Source of the DNA: Woeseiaceae bacterium
GTDB taxonomy: Bacteria > Pseudomonadota > Gammaproteobacteria > Steroidobacterales > Woeseiaceae
Direction of reading: 5' to 3'
Assembly: GCA_028822065.1 (NCBI GenBank)
Contig: JAPKEL010000005.1
Location: 31,290-95,289 of the forward strand
DNA length: 64,000 bases
Positions 39,290 to 49,854 of this stretch are shown one piece after another (position 1 is the first letter of the stretch; each line of letters begins with the position of its first letter). The translations under genes and the position numbers were made by a program. The notes beneath the pieces were generated by a model, which ran no database searches, was not told where the DNA came from, and saw nothing but the letters and a program-made list of their open reading frames with translations.

Positions 39290-39950
39290 CAACTCAAAAG
39301 TTGTATTATTTGATCTTGACGGGACATTGATTGATACAGCCCCTGATATGACAAAAGTGCTTTTAGAAATGATAAAAGAATTTAATGGCGACAAAAAGAT
39401 AACGAATAAAATTGCTCGAAATTATGTCTCAGATGGGTCAATTGGACTTCTTGAACTAGGGTTTCCATCCGCATCAACGACAAAAATTACAGACCTTCAG
39501 AAAACCTATCTTAATTTATATCAAAATAATTTATGCAAACAAACAAAGTTCTTTCATTCTCTCAGAAATCTAATATCTGATCTTAATAAAAAACAAATCA
39601 AATGGGGGGTAGTCACTAACAAACCGACAAGAATGACACTCCCGCTCCTAATATCACTTAAAGCATTCACGCAGTATGTTATATCGGGTGATACCCTGAC
39701 ATCTCGCAAACCAAAACCTCTGCCTTTGATCTTAGCCTGTAAAATGATGAATATAGAACCAGTTAATGCTATATATGTTGGTGATGCAGAAAGAGATATA
39801 ATTGCTGGTATATCTGCTGGTATGAAGACTATTGTAGCTGGATATGGTTATATTAAGCACGATGATAATCCATCAAAATGGGGTGCTGACATGATCGCTG
39901 AGACACCAAGCCAATTGAATGAAATGATCAAAAATGAGTTGAATATATGA
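39282..39950 (+). CDS. mupP: HAD phosphatase (MupP/phosphoglycolate phosphatase-like)
   Basis: This 222-residue HAD hydrolase has the nucleophile motif FDLDGTLIDTAPDM, VVTNKPTRMT (motif II), SRKPKP (motif III lysine) and YVGDAERDI (motif IV). The sequence family covers Gph and the MupP N-acetylmuramate 6-phosphate phosphatase of peptidoglycan recycling. In Pseudomonas mupP directly follows ubiG and precedes an SDR gene. That synteny is the reason for the symbol; Gph activity is an alternative. It overlaps both neighbours by a few bases. Confidence 0.75.
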   Translation: MNSNSKVVLFDLDGTLIDTAPDMTKVLLEMIKEFNGDKKITNKIARNYVSDGSIGLLELGFPSASTTKITDLQKTYLNLYQNNLCKQTKFFHSLRNLISDLNKKQIKWGVVTNKPTRMTLPLLISLKAFTQYVISGDTLTSRKPKPLPLILACKMMNIEPVNAIYVGDAERDIIAGISAGMKTIVAGYGYIKHDDNPSKWGADMIAETPSQLNEMIKNELNI

Positions 39951-41194
39951 TTTTAGAGCCACTTTCAATACAATTAATTAGTCTAATTATCGTAAGCGCT
40001 TTATTTGGCACTATAGTAGCTTGGCTTTTTTTTAGAGAAAAAATAAAATCCTTAAACACTGAGATTAAACATAAAGATGAAATTCTTCAAGAACGTGAAA
40101 ACACAATAAAATCCGCAACAAATCCTTTGCGTGAAATTTTTCATGAAATGGCAAACAAATCATTACAAATGAATAGTGAAAATTTTCTTCGACTGGCTGA
40201 ACAAAATCTTAGTAAACAACAAGAGAGGTCAAATCAAGAGCTCAAAAAAAGCGAAAAGGCCGTTGAAAATCTTGTCAACCCAATTAAAGATATATTAAAA
40301 GATTCACAAAAACAAAATGCTGAAATGGAAAAATCAAGAAGCAAGGCATATGGGGGCATTGAATCGCAATTAGAAGAGATGAAAAGAAATAATAAATCTT
40401 TGACAGACGAAACCAGTAATCTTGTCAATGCATTGAGCAGACCCGAAATAAGAGGCAGCTGGGGTGAAATTAGTTTAATAAAAATAGTTGAAATTTCCGG
40501 AATGTCAGAACATTGCGATTTTCAAACACAGGTTAGTAAAAATACAGATAATGGTGTTTTGAGACCAGATATGATCGTAAAAATGCCGAATAAAAGACAT
40601 TTAATTGTAGATGCAAAAACTCCATGGCAAACATTCAGAGATGCTTCAGAGTCGGACAATAAAGAGAAAACAAAGATCCTCTTAAAAGAGCACGCTAAAA
40701 ATGTACGAAAACATATAAATCAACTTGCTACAAAAGGATATTGGGATCAATTCCCTCAAAGCCCAGAATTTGTCATACTGTTTATACCTGTTGAAAATTT
40801 TCTAATTGCTGCATTAAGAGAAGATCCAGGTCTAATGGAGCACGCCTTAAAAGAAAAAATAATACTGGCAACTCCAGCAAATTTTATTGCATTACTAAAA
40901 ACCGTTGAATACGGTTGGCGGCAAGAAGCGATATCCGAAAACGCCCATACAATCAAAAATTTAGCAGAGGTACTTCATACTAGATTAATCACATTTTTTG
41001 ATCACCTAAAAAAAATGGAAGGTGCAATTTCAAGTGGTGTTGAAAATTACAATAAAGCAGTTGGCTCCCTTGAAAGGAACGTTCTTTCACAAACGAGAAA
41101 ATTTAAAGAACTAGGGATTACCTCGAAAAAAGAAATGACACAACTAAATGCTATTGAAGAAACGCCAAGAAAACCATATAAACCAGAAGAATGA
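39947..41194 (+). CDS. rmuC: DNA recombination protein RmuC
   Basis: The 415-residue protein has an N-terminal membrane helix (about 8-28), then a long coiled coil (about 30-165). The conserved RmuC core follows, with RGSWGEISLIKIVEISGM and RPDMIVKMPNKRHLIVDAKTPW. The last has the look of a PD-(D/E)XK nuclease active site. E. coli rmuC mutants raise inversion at short repeats, and RmuC is predicted to cut or bind DNA structures. It overlaps the phosphatase gene by 4 bases (ATGA), so it belongs to the ubiG operon, which is not its usual neighbourhood. Confidence 0.92.
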   Translation: MILEPLSIQLISLIIVSALFGTIVAWLFFREKIKSLNTEIKHKDEILQERENTIKSATNPLREIFHEMANKSLQMNSENFLRLAEQNLSKQQERSNQELKKSEKAVENLVNPIKDILKDSQKQNAEMEKSRSKAYGGIESQLEEMKRNNKSLTDETSNLVNALSRPEIRGSWGEISLIKIVEISGMSEHCDFQTQVSKNTDNGVLRPDMIVKMPNKRHLIVDAKTPWQTFRDASESDNKEKTKILLKEHAKNVRKHINQLATKGYWDQFPQSPEFVILFIPVENFLIAALREDPGLMEHALKEKIILATPANFIALLKTVEYGWRQEAISENAHTIKNLAEVLHTRLITFFDHLKKMEGAISSGVENYNKAVGSLERNVLSQTRKFKELGITSKKEMTQLNAIEETPRKPYKPEE

Positions 41195-41215
41195 TTGAAA
41201 AAGAGAGCCAGCATC

Positions 41216-41971
41216 ATGGCAAATGAAAAATTAAAAAACTACAAATACGACAAAGATGCTCTAAAAAATAAAACTATCTTTATTACCGGTGCAACTGACG
41301 GTATTGGAAGAGTCCTGGCAATTCAATCTGCAAAATTAGGTGCCAAAGTGGTTATTCATGGTCGTAATAAAAAGAAACTAGAAGTTGTTTATGATGAAAT
41401 AATCGTTGATCCTAAATGCCGTAAACCAGTAATCGCTATGTTGGATTATGAAACAGCAACCTCTGAAACCTACTCTTCCTTATCTGAAAGTATAATGAAT
41501 GATTTTAAATGCATTGATGGACTGATTCATTGTGCAGGTATATTAGGTGATCGCTCTTCAATAGAGCAATATGATCCAGGTTTGTGGCAAAAAGTTATGC
41601 ATGTGAATCTCACCGCCCCTTTTGTTTTAACGCAAGCTTTAATGCCAAGCCTTAAACTATCAAAGCACCCCTCTGTAATTTTTACCAGCAGTGGCGTTAG
41701 TCAGATTGGAAAAGCATTCTGGGGAGCTTACTGTGTCTCTAAATTTGGTACAGAAGCATTAAGTCAGATTCTTGCACAAGAGTTAACTCATACGTCGTTT
41801 CGAGTAAATTGTATTAATCCTGGTGCAGTAAAGACAAAAATGCGACTTGCAGCCTATCCCGCTGAAAATCGAGATAAATTAAAACTTCCAGAGGAGATTC
41901 TTTCGCCCTATATTTTTCTGATGGACGATGAGAGCCTAGGAATTACAAATAAATGCTATGACGCACAATAA
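41216..41971 (+). CDS. yciK: Short-chain dehydrogenase, YciK type
   Basis: This 251-residue SDR has NAD(P)-binding TGATDGIGRVLA near residue 24, HCAGILGD, the catalytic serine in FTSSGVSQ and YCVSKFG as the YxxxK motif. It also has INPGAVKTKMRLAAYP. The YciK subgroup is usually found after ubiG-mupP and close to rluB, as here. Its substrate is not known. ATG 41216 is preferred over TTG 41195, which directly follows the rmuC stop. It is convergent with rluB. Confidence 0.85.
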   Translation: MANEKLKNYKYDKDALKNKTIFITGATDGIGRVLAIQSAKLGAKVVIHGRNKKKLEVVYDEIIVDPKCRKPVIAMLDYETATSETYSSLSESIMNDFKCIDGLIHCAGILGDRSSIEQYDPGLWQKVMHVNLTAPFVLTQALMPSLKLSKHPSVIFTSSGVSQIGKAFWGAYCVSKFGTEALSQILAQELTHTSFRVNCINPGAVKTKMRLAAYPAENRDKLKLPEEILSPYIFLMDDESLGITNKCYDAQ

Positions 41972-42006
41972 AAAATTTATTTCTGCTTAATCCTTTCGAA
42001 TAGATC

Positions 42007-42759
42007 TTATATATCTTTTGATATACTTTTAACTGTCAACTTTACCGATTGATATAAACGCTCTATTTCATCAGTATTTAATAACTGGTGACAACCACGA
42101 CGTAATGATTTTGGTAGCGTAATTTCACCATAACCAAGTCGAATTAATTTATTCACTTTATAGCCGATGGCCTCCCATAATCGCTTGACTTCATGCTTAC
42201 GCCCTTCACTCAGTGTAACTTCATACCACGTATTTGCCATACCACTAGCCTTCTTTTTTACACTAAGAAAAGCAGCTGCTCCATCATCTAGTACAATACC
42301 TTTTAACAATGAAGTGAGCTCACTCTTTGATGGATGACCGTATATTCTAACCGCATAATGACGAATAATCCCATATGACGGATGCATCAAACGATTTGCA
42401 AGCTCACCGTCGGTAGTAAATAAAAGAAGTCCAGTCGTTGAGACATCTAATCGACCTACCATCACCCATCGCATGGATCTTATTTTTGGGAGCGCATCAA
42501 ATACAGATTTTTTATATTCTGGGTCAGATCTGGAGCATATTTCATCATTATTTTTATTGTAAATTATATGCCGATGAGAAAGTTGCTTTGGATTAATATA
42601 AAGTCGTTGAGCATCAAGAAAAAATGACTCATCGCCATTAACGATATCCCCTATTTGAGCTGTTTTTCCATTGATCTTCAGACGGCCTTCACTTACCCAG
42701 CGCTCAACCTGTCTTCTTGAACCATGCCCTTTCGAGGCCAAAAACTTTTGCACACGCAT
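42007..42759 (-). CDS. rluB: 23S rRNA pseudouridine synthase RluB
   Basis: RluB makes pseudouridine 2605 in 23S rRNA. The 250 residues begin with an S4-like RNA-binding domain (MRVQKFLASKGHGSRRQVERWV), and the catalytic aspartate is in GRLDVSTTGLLLFT. VTLSEGRKHEVKRLWEAIG and LIRLGYGEI complete the family pattern. The disordered tail common in RluB is short. It follows scpB by 11 bases, and scpA-scpB-rluB is a conserved trio. Confidence 0.93.
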   Translation of the reverse strand: MRVQKFLASKGHGSRRQVERWVSEGRLKINGKTAQIGDIVNGDESFFLDAQRLYINPKQLSHRHIIYNKNNDEICSRSDPEYKKSVFDALPKIRSMRWVMVGRLDVSTTGLLLFTTDGELANRLMHPSYGIIRHYAVRIYGHPSKSELTSLLKGIVLDDGAAAFLSVKKKASGMANTWYEVTLSEGRKHEVKRLWEAIGYKVNKLIRLGYGEITLPKSLRRGCHQLLNTDEIERLYQSVKLTVKSISKDI

Positions 42760-42770
42760 GGCATATACCT

Positions 42771-43544
42771 CTATTGATCATTCGTTTCGGTTGTATTGAT
42801 TACCTCTTCAGATAAATCCTCAATCTCAGTCTTTTCAACGATATCGTCAAAATCAGTTTCTGATATTATTTTAGCTGACTCCAGGTCTTCATCTTTAACA
42901 GAATTATCTAAATCAATATCCGGGGAGTTATTGTTTTTTAGTAATGGGTTTACTTCTCGCTTATCTATAGTGTCTTGCATGATTACTTCCGGAAGATCCA
43001 ATTTAATTTTAATTGCCTCCCAATCAGAAAGATCAGCTAAGGGCGGTAAATCATTAATTTTCTTAAGACCAAAATAATCCAGAAAAATCTTTGTAGTACC
43101 GAACATTTCTGGACGACCAGGGACATCGCGTTGTCCAGTAATATAAATCCAATCCCTTTCCATGAGAGATTTTACAATATTACTGCTGACTGAGACACCT
43201 CGTACTTGTTCTATTTCACCTCTTGTGATTGGCTGCCTATAGGCAATTAACACTAAAGTTTCGAATAATGCTCGTGAATAACGAGGTGATCTCCATTCCC
43301 ATAATTTATCTAAACGCTTTGATATTTCTGGTGTGACCTGGATACGATAACCGGAAGCCACCTCAATTAATTCGATATTCCTTGGCTCATACTCATCTTG
43401 GAGTAATTTTATGCATTTACGGACTATAGTTCTTTCAGGTTTTAGATGCTCTTCAAACAAGCTTTCAATTTTATCTAATTTGAGCGGTTGATCCGACGCC
43501 AATAATGCTGATTCAATGAAATATTTAACTTCGTTTTCATTCAT
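42771..43544 (-). CDS. scpB: Segregation and condensation protein B
   Basis: ScpB is the winged-helix kleisin-interacting subunit of the SMC complex. The 257 residues contain two winged-helix domains (about 1-170) with RYSRALFETLVLIAYRQPITRGEIEQVRG and GRPEMFGTTKIFLDYFGL. An acidic, probably disordered C-terminus rich in D and E follows. Partners ScpA and SMC are encoded at 43583 and 49855. Confidence 0.93.
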   Translation of the reverse strand: MNENEVKYFIESALLASDQPLKLDKIESLFEEHLKPERTIVRKCIKLLQDEYEPRNIELIEVASGYRIQVTPEISKRLDKLWEWRSPRYSRALFETLVLIAYRQPITRGEIEQVRGVSVSSNIVKSLMERDWIYITGQRDVPGRPEMFGTTKIFLDYFGLKKINDLPPLADLSDWEAIKIKLDLPEVIMQDTIDKREVNPLLKNNNSPDIDLDNSVKDEDLESAKIISETDFDDIVEKTEIEDLSEEVINTTETNDQ

Positions 43545-43582
43545 TCATTTAATCCCTTTGGTGAATATTTTAATTTTTATAT

Positions 43583-44410
43583 TTAACTATCAATTGAGTG
43601 AACCGATGAAGAGACCCTGATATGTATTGGTGCAAATTCTTCATTTTGCACCACTTCTATCGTTGCGTCTTTCAATAGCTCTAGAATAGCAAGAAATGTT
43701 ATGGCAACTCCAATCCTTCCTTCAATTGGATTAAATAGGTCAATAAAATCTATAAATTTCTTGGTATGAATTCGATTAATAATTTCAACCATCCTTTGTC
43801 GCACTGATAGTGTTTCTTTTTTTAAATGAAGTTCGGAATTCATTTCGACCCTCTTTAAAATATCATGAAAAGCCACCAATAATTCCTTAAGTGTTACCTC
43901 AGGTAGCTTTATAACCACAGACTTATTTGGGGCCTCAGCATTAGCAATTACAATATCTCTTTCTAAGCGTGGCAGAGAATCCAAATCCTCAGCAGCCAAT
44001 TTAAAACGTTCGTACTCATGAAGACGTCTTACCAGCTCAGCTCGAGGGTCATCTTCTTCTTCTAGCACTTCCGGTCTAGGGAGTAGCATTCTGGATTTGA
44101 TTTCTGCAAGCATTGCAGCCATCAATAAATACTCCCCTGCTAGCTCTAATTTAATCTCCTCCATCAAATTTATATAGTCAATATATTGTTGAGTAATTTC
44201 TGTAACTGGGATATCAAGTATATTTAAATTTTGTCGTTTAATTAAATACAACAATAAATCTAATGGCCCCTCAAATGCCTCTAAAAATACTTTTAATGCA
44301 AACGGAGGAATATAAAGATCTTGAGGTAACTCAGTTACTGGCTCACCCTCAACTACAGCGAATGGCATCTCATATTGCTTATTGATATCTTTTTCAGATT
44401 GTATGGTCAT
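43583..44410 (-). CDS. scpA: Segregation and condensation protein A (kleisin)
   Basis: ScpA bridges the SMC heads. From ATG 44410 it has 275 residues; GTG 44422 would add four. FEGPLDLLLYLIKRQNLNILDIPVTEI is the conserved N-terminal SMC-neck contact and LLMAAMLAEIKSRMLLPRP follows. The C-terminal winged helix (FLAILELLKDATIEV) binds the SMC cap. Neither start has a good Shine-Dalgarno. It is followed by scpB 38 bases later. Confidence 0.93.
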   Translation of the reverse strand: MTIQSEKDINKQYEMPFAVVEGEPVTELPQDLYIPPFALKVFLEAFEGPLDLLLYLIKRQNLNILDIPVTEITQQYIDYINLMEEIKLELAGEYLLMAAMLAEIKSRMLLPRPEVLEEEDDPRAELVRRLHEYERFKLAAEDLDSLPRLERDIVIANAEAPNKSVVIKLPEVTLKELLVAFHDILKRVEMNSELHLKKETLSVRQRMVEIINRIHTKKFIDFIDLFNPIEGRIGVAITFLAILELLKDATIEVVQNEEFAPIHIRVSSSVHSIDS

Positions 44411-44605
44411 TGAGTTAATCACTTAAGAAGATTTTGTTGTAATAAAAATTTTATCCAATTAAATTTAATTAATTCTATATAACAATTGCCCTAAGACACT
44501 ATTAACTTGATAATATACCAGTAGAGTAAATTTAAGTAGATAAAGAAAGAAAATACAAACAATTTAAAACTCAAAATCACCTTAACTCCTTTAAAATTTA
44601 ACAAC

Positions 44606-45142
44606 ATGCAATTTCTTACCGAATACATCCCAATTATAATATTTATTTTTGCTTACTTTAATGGCGGTATTTTCTTCGCTACAAAAGCACTGATGATAGC
44701 AATGCCGATTGGTCTTTGCTTGCAGTGGGCTCACTCAAAAAAAATTAATAAAATATACTTAGGCTCTACTCTATTAGTTCTAATACTTGGTACGGCAACC
44801 ATTTTCTTTAAAAATCCAACTTTTCTTTATTGGAAGCCAACAGTTCTAAATTGGTTGATTGCAATAGTATTTTTAGCGAGCCAATGGATTGGTAAAGAAC
44901 CAATTATAAAAAGAATGCTCAAGCAAGCCGCCAGCCTTAAAGAAGATCAATGGAAAAAACTAAATTTTATGTGGGTGATATTTTTTATATTCAGTGGTGC
45001 CATAAATATTTATGTCGCTTATAATTTTACGGAAGAATTTTGGGTAAAATTTAAATTATTTGGACTATTTGGCATTACGCTTGTTTTCGTTATAATTCAA
45101 AGTATCTGGTTAAATACAGTAATTAAAAAAAATGATACTTAA
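44606..45142 (+). CDS. yciB: Inner membrane septation protein YciB
   Basis: The 178-residue polytopic membrane protein, matching E. coli YciB (179), has about five hydrophobic helices. MQFLTEYIPIIIFIFAYF and WKPTVLNWLIAIVFLASQWIG are typical, as are WKKLNFMWVIFFIFSGAINIYVAY and FKLFGLFG. YciB is linked to cell envelope synthesis and septum formation. The yciB-yciI-bolA-parvulin order is known from pseudomonads. Confidence 0.92.
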   Translation: MQFLTEYIPIIIFIFAYFNGGIFFATKALMIAMPIGLCLQWAHSKKINKIYLGSTLLVLILGTATIFFKNPTFLYWKPTVLNWLIAIVFLASQWIGKEPIIKRMLKQAASLKEDQWKKLNFMWVIFFIFSGAINIYVAYNFTEEFWVKFKLFGLFGITLVFVIIQSIWLNTVIKKNDT

Positions 45143-45162
45143 CACAAAAAAAGGTAATCATT

Positions 45163-45462
45163 ATGTGGTATGTAATTATAGGTAAAGACATAGAAAATAG
45201 CCTTCAGTTAAGGATTAAAACTAGAGATTCACATCTTGCTAGACTAAATGATTTATCGGATCAAGGTCGTATCCTTATCGCCGGACCAAATCCTTCGATT
45301 GATAACGAAAACCCTGGAGAAGCTGGTTTCAGTGGCAGTGTTATTATTGCAGAATTCAAATCAATTGAAGAAGCTAAAGATTGGGCTAATGAAGACCCAT
45401 ATACACAAGTCGGAGTTTTTGAAGAAGTTATTGTAAAACCTTTCAAAAAAGTGCTGCCTTGA
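45163..45462 (+). CDS. yciI: YciI-family protein
   Basis: This 99-residue ferredoxin-like protein, matching E. coli YciI (98), contains LRIKTRDSHLARLNDL with the conserved histidine and aspartate, RILIAGPNPS, and EAKDWANEDPY. The family is a putative small enzyme of unknown reaction. The stop codon TGA overlaps the start of the next gene as TGATG, so translation is coupled. Confidence 0.9.
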   Translation: MWYVIIGKDIENSLQLRIKTRDSHLARLNDLSDQGRILIAGPNPSIDNENPGEAGFSGSVIIAEFKSIEEAKDWANEDPYTQVGVFEEVIVKPFKKVLP

Positions 45463-45731
45463 TGCTTGAAAAGGAAATTGAAGCTATTTTAAAAATAAAG
45501 TTTAAACCAAGTGAACTATTAATTAAAAATCAAAGTCATTTACATAAGAAGCATAAAGAATACAGTAAGAATAGTCACTTTTCTGTTCATATTGAATCAG
45601 AGATGTTTAATAAAAAAACTAGAATAGAAAGGCATCAAATGATATATAAGGCGCTTAAAGATATAATGAAGTCTAGAATCCATGCGCTTCAAATAAAAGC
45701 TACAACATATAAAGAATCTAATTTAATTTAA
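45462..45731 (+). CDS. BolA-family protein
   Basis: This 89-residue protein of BolA fold (class II KH-like) begins MLEKEIEAILKIKF. It has a histidine-rich loop SHLHKKHKEY where BolA proteins contact a glutaredoxin iron-sulfur cluster, HFSVHIESEMFNKKTRIERHQMIYKAL, and IHALQIKATT. ATG 45462 overlaps the yciI stop. It could be BolA itself or a paralogue; the role in stress response or iron-sulfur handling is inferred from the family. Confidence 0.88.
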   Translation: MLEKEIEAILKIKFKPSELLIKNQSHLHKKHKEYSKNSHFSVHIESEMFNKKTRIERHQMIYKALKDIMKSRIHALQIKATTYKESNLI

Positions 45732-45760
45732 GAATAACCAAATAATCTAGGGATAAAAAA

Positions 45761-46567
45761 ATGTCATTAAAACAAAAATCTAAAATATTTTTAAAAAAAT
45801 ACTGCCAAATAATTTTTGCAATGACCTTGATAACAAACGTACCTTTTAGTTTTGCTGAAACGGTTAAAACAATAAATGGCATAGATATTGACAGTCTCGT
45901 TCTGGATATATATATCCAAAGCAGAACCCAACAATCAGCGACAGAGACAACGCCAGAACAACGACTAATTTTTCTTGATGAGTTGACTGATATATACATT
46001 CTTTCAACTCAAGAAAATGCGAAAAAATTAAGTAACAACCCTCAAATAAAAGCACAAATTGAGTTGCAAAATAGAGGTCTAATTGCTCAAGCTGTGGCCA
46101 GTGATTTCTTTGTAAATGCACCCGTTTCTGAAGAACAGATATTGACCGAATATAATCAAGTTATAACCACTACGCCAACGCTAGAGTTTATGGCGAGTCA
46201 TATATTACTTGAAACCCAGAGTGAGGCTATAACAATAATTGAAAAACTAAATAGTAGTGAGAATTTTGCCGAACTAGCAAAAACCAACTCTATTGGACCA
46301 TCTGCCACAGCCGGTGGCTCATTGGGAACATGGTTTGCTCCAAACCAGATGGTTAAACCTTTCTCTGATGCTGTAGCTGCCCTGGATAACGGCAAATATA
46401 CTACTGATCCAATACAAACTGAGTTTGGTTGGCACGTTATCTTAAGAGAAGATTCAAGAGATTCCATACCGCCAACTTTAGACAGTGTAAGAAACGAAAT
46501 TCGTCAAAAAATTATGCAAGATGCATTTCAAGCTTATCTCGAGGGATTGGCAAATCAAATTGAATAA
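45761..46567 (+). CDS. Secreted parvulin-type peptidyl-prolyl isomerase
   Basis: The 268-residue protein has a signal peptide (basic start, hydrophobic residues about 17-29, cleavage near SFAET) and so acts in the periplasm. An N-terminal helical region is followed by a parvulin domain (about residues 138-235) with ASHILLETQSEA, SIGPSATAGGSLGTW and TEFGWHVILRED. It should help outer membrane or periplasmic proteins fold, like PpiC/SurA relatives. Its last 13 bases overlap the convergent gene at 46555. Confidence 0.88.
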   Translation: MSLKQKSKIFLKKYCQIIFAMTLITNVPFSFAETVKTINGIDIDSLVLDIYIQSRTQQSATETTPEQRLIFLDELTDIYILSTQENAKKLSNNPQIKAQIELQNRGLIAQAVASDFFVNAPVSEEQILTEYNQVITTTPTLEFMASHILLETQSEAITIIEKLNSSENFAELAKTNSIGPSATAGGSLGTWFAPNQMVKPFSDAVAALDNGKYTTDPIQTEFGWHVILREDSRDSIPPTLDSVRNEIRQKIMQDAFQAYLEGLANQIE

Positions 46568-47115
46568 TTATTGGAAGTCAAACCTTTTAGTCGCATCGTT
46601 AAAATTTCTTCCTTTGACTCAGACATGATTTGATAATTCTTGATAAAAATAGACCCATTGGAATCTTTTTTTATCACACCTAATCTTTCTAACTCCAAAT
46701 AAACGGCTTTTGGTGGTGCATCTAATTTTGCTTTTTTTGCCAAATCAATAAACGAAGGCTTGCCACTATTGTATTTTAGTTGTTTTGGCTCTTTATGACT
46801 ATCTAAAAACACATCATCTTTTTGCCAAATATCAAGTAATCTCATGGCAGGGGCACGAAATTGACGAAAATACTCCTCCTCATTAATAATTCTATTTTTT
46901 ACCGAAACGACTTCCTTCCTAGTTATCCCTGTCATTAGAGAGATCCTAGAAATATTGGTCTCTCTTGACCTTATGCCATAATTTTTTGCTGCAATCGAAA
47001 CAAAAATATTTTTAACTATGGCGTCGAATAATTTGTAATCAATACCAAAAAAAAGGAGCAGTTGAATAAGAGGTTTGAGTACTTTTTTTATTAAATTAAC
47101 AAGATGTAGATTCAT
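46555..47115 (-). CDS. Conserved protein, DUF6502-like, function unknown
   Basis: The 186-residue soluble protein begins with a helical segment LIKKVLKPLIQLLLFFGIDYKLFDAIVKN. It continues ISLMTGITRKEVVSVKNRI, which looks like a helix-turn-helix. WLDIWQ-type LLDIWQKDDVFLD and a C-terminal winged-helix-like part (FIDLAKKAKLDAPPKAVYLELERLGVI) follow. This pattern recalls the DUF6502 family, and a DNA-binding role is a guess. It lies 11 bases after ligA and ends inside the parvulin gene on the other strand. Confidence 0.7.
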   Translation of the reverse strand: MNLHLVNLIKKVLKPLIQLLLFFGIDYKLFDAIVKNIFVSIAAKNYGIRSRETNISRISLMTGITRKEVVSVKNRIINEEEYFRQFRAPAMRLLDIWQKDDVFLDSHKEPKQLKYNSGKPSFIDLAKKAKLDAPPKAVYLELERLGVIKKDSNGSIFIKNYQIMSESKEEILTMRLKGLTSNNYSI

Positions 47116-47126
47116 TATCTTTTTTT

Positions 47127-49831
<2,705 letters not shown>

Positions 49832-49854
49832 TTAATTTACAACCAATTTTATTC

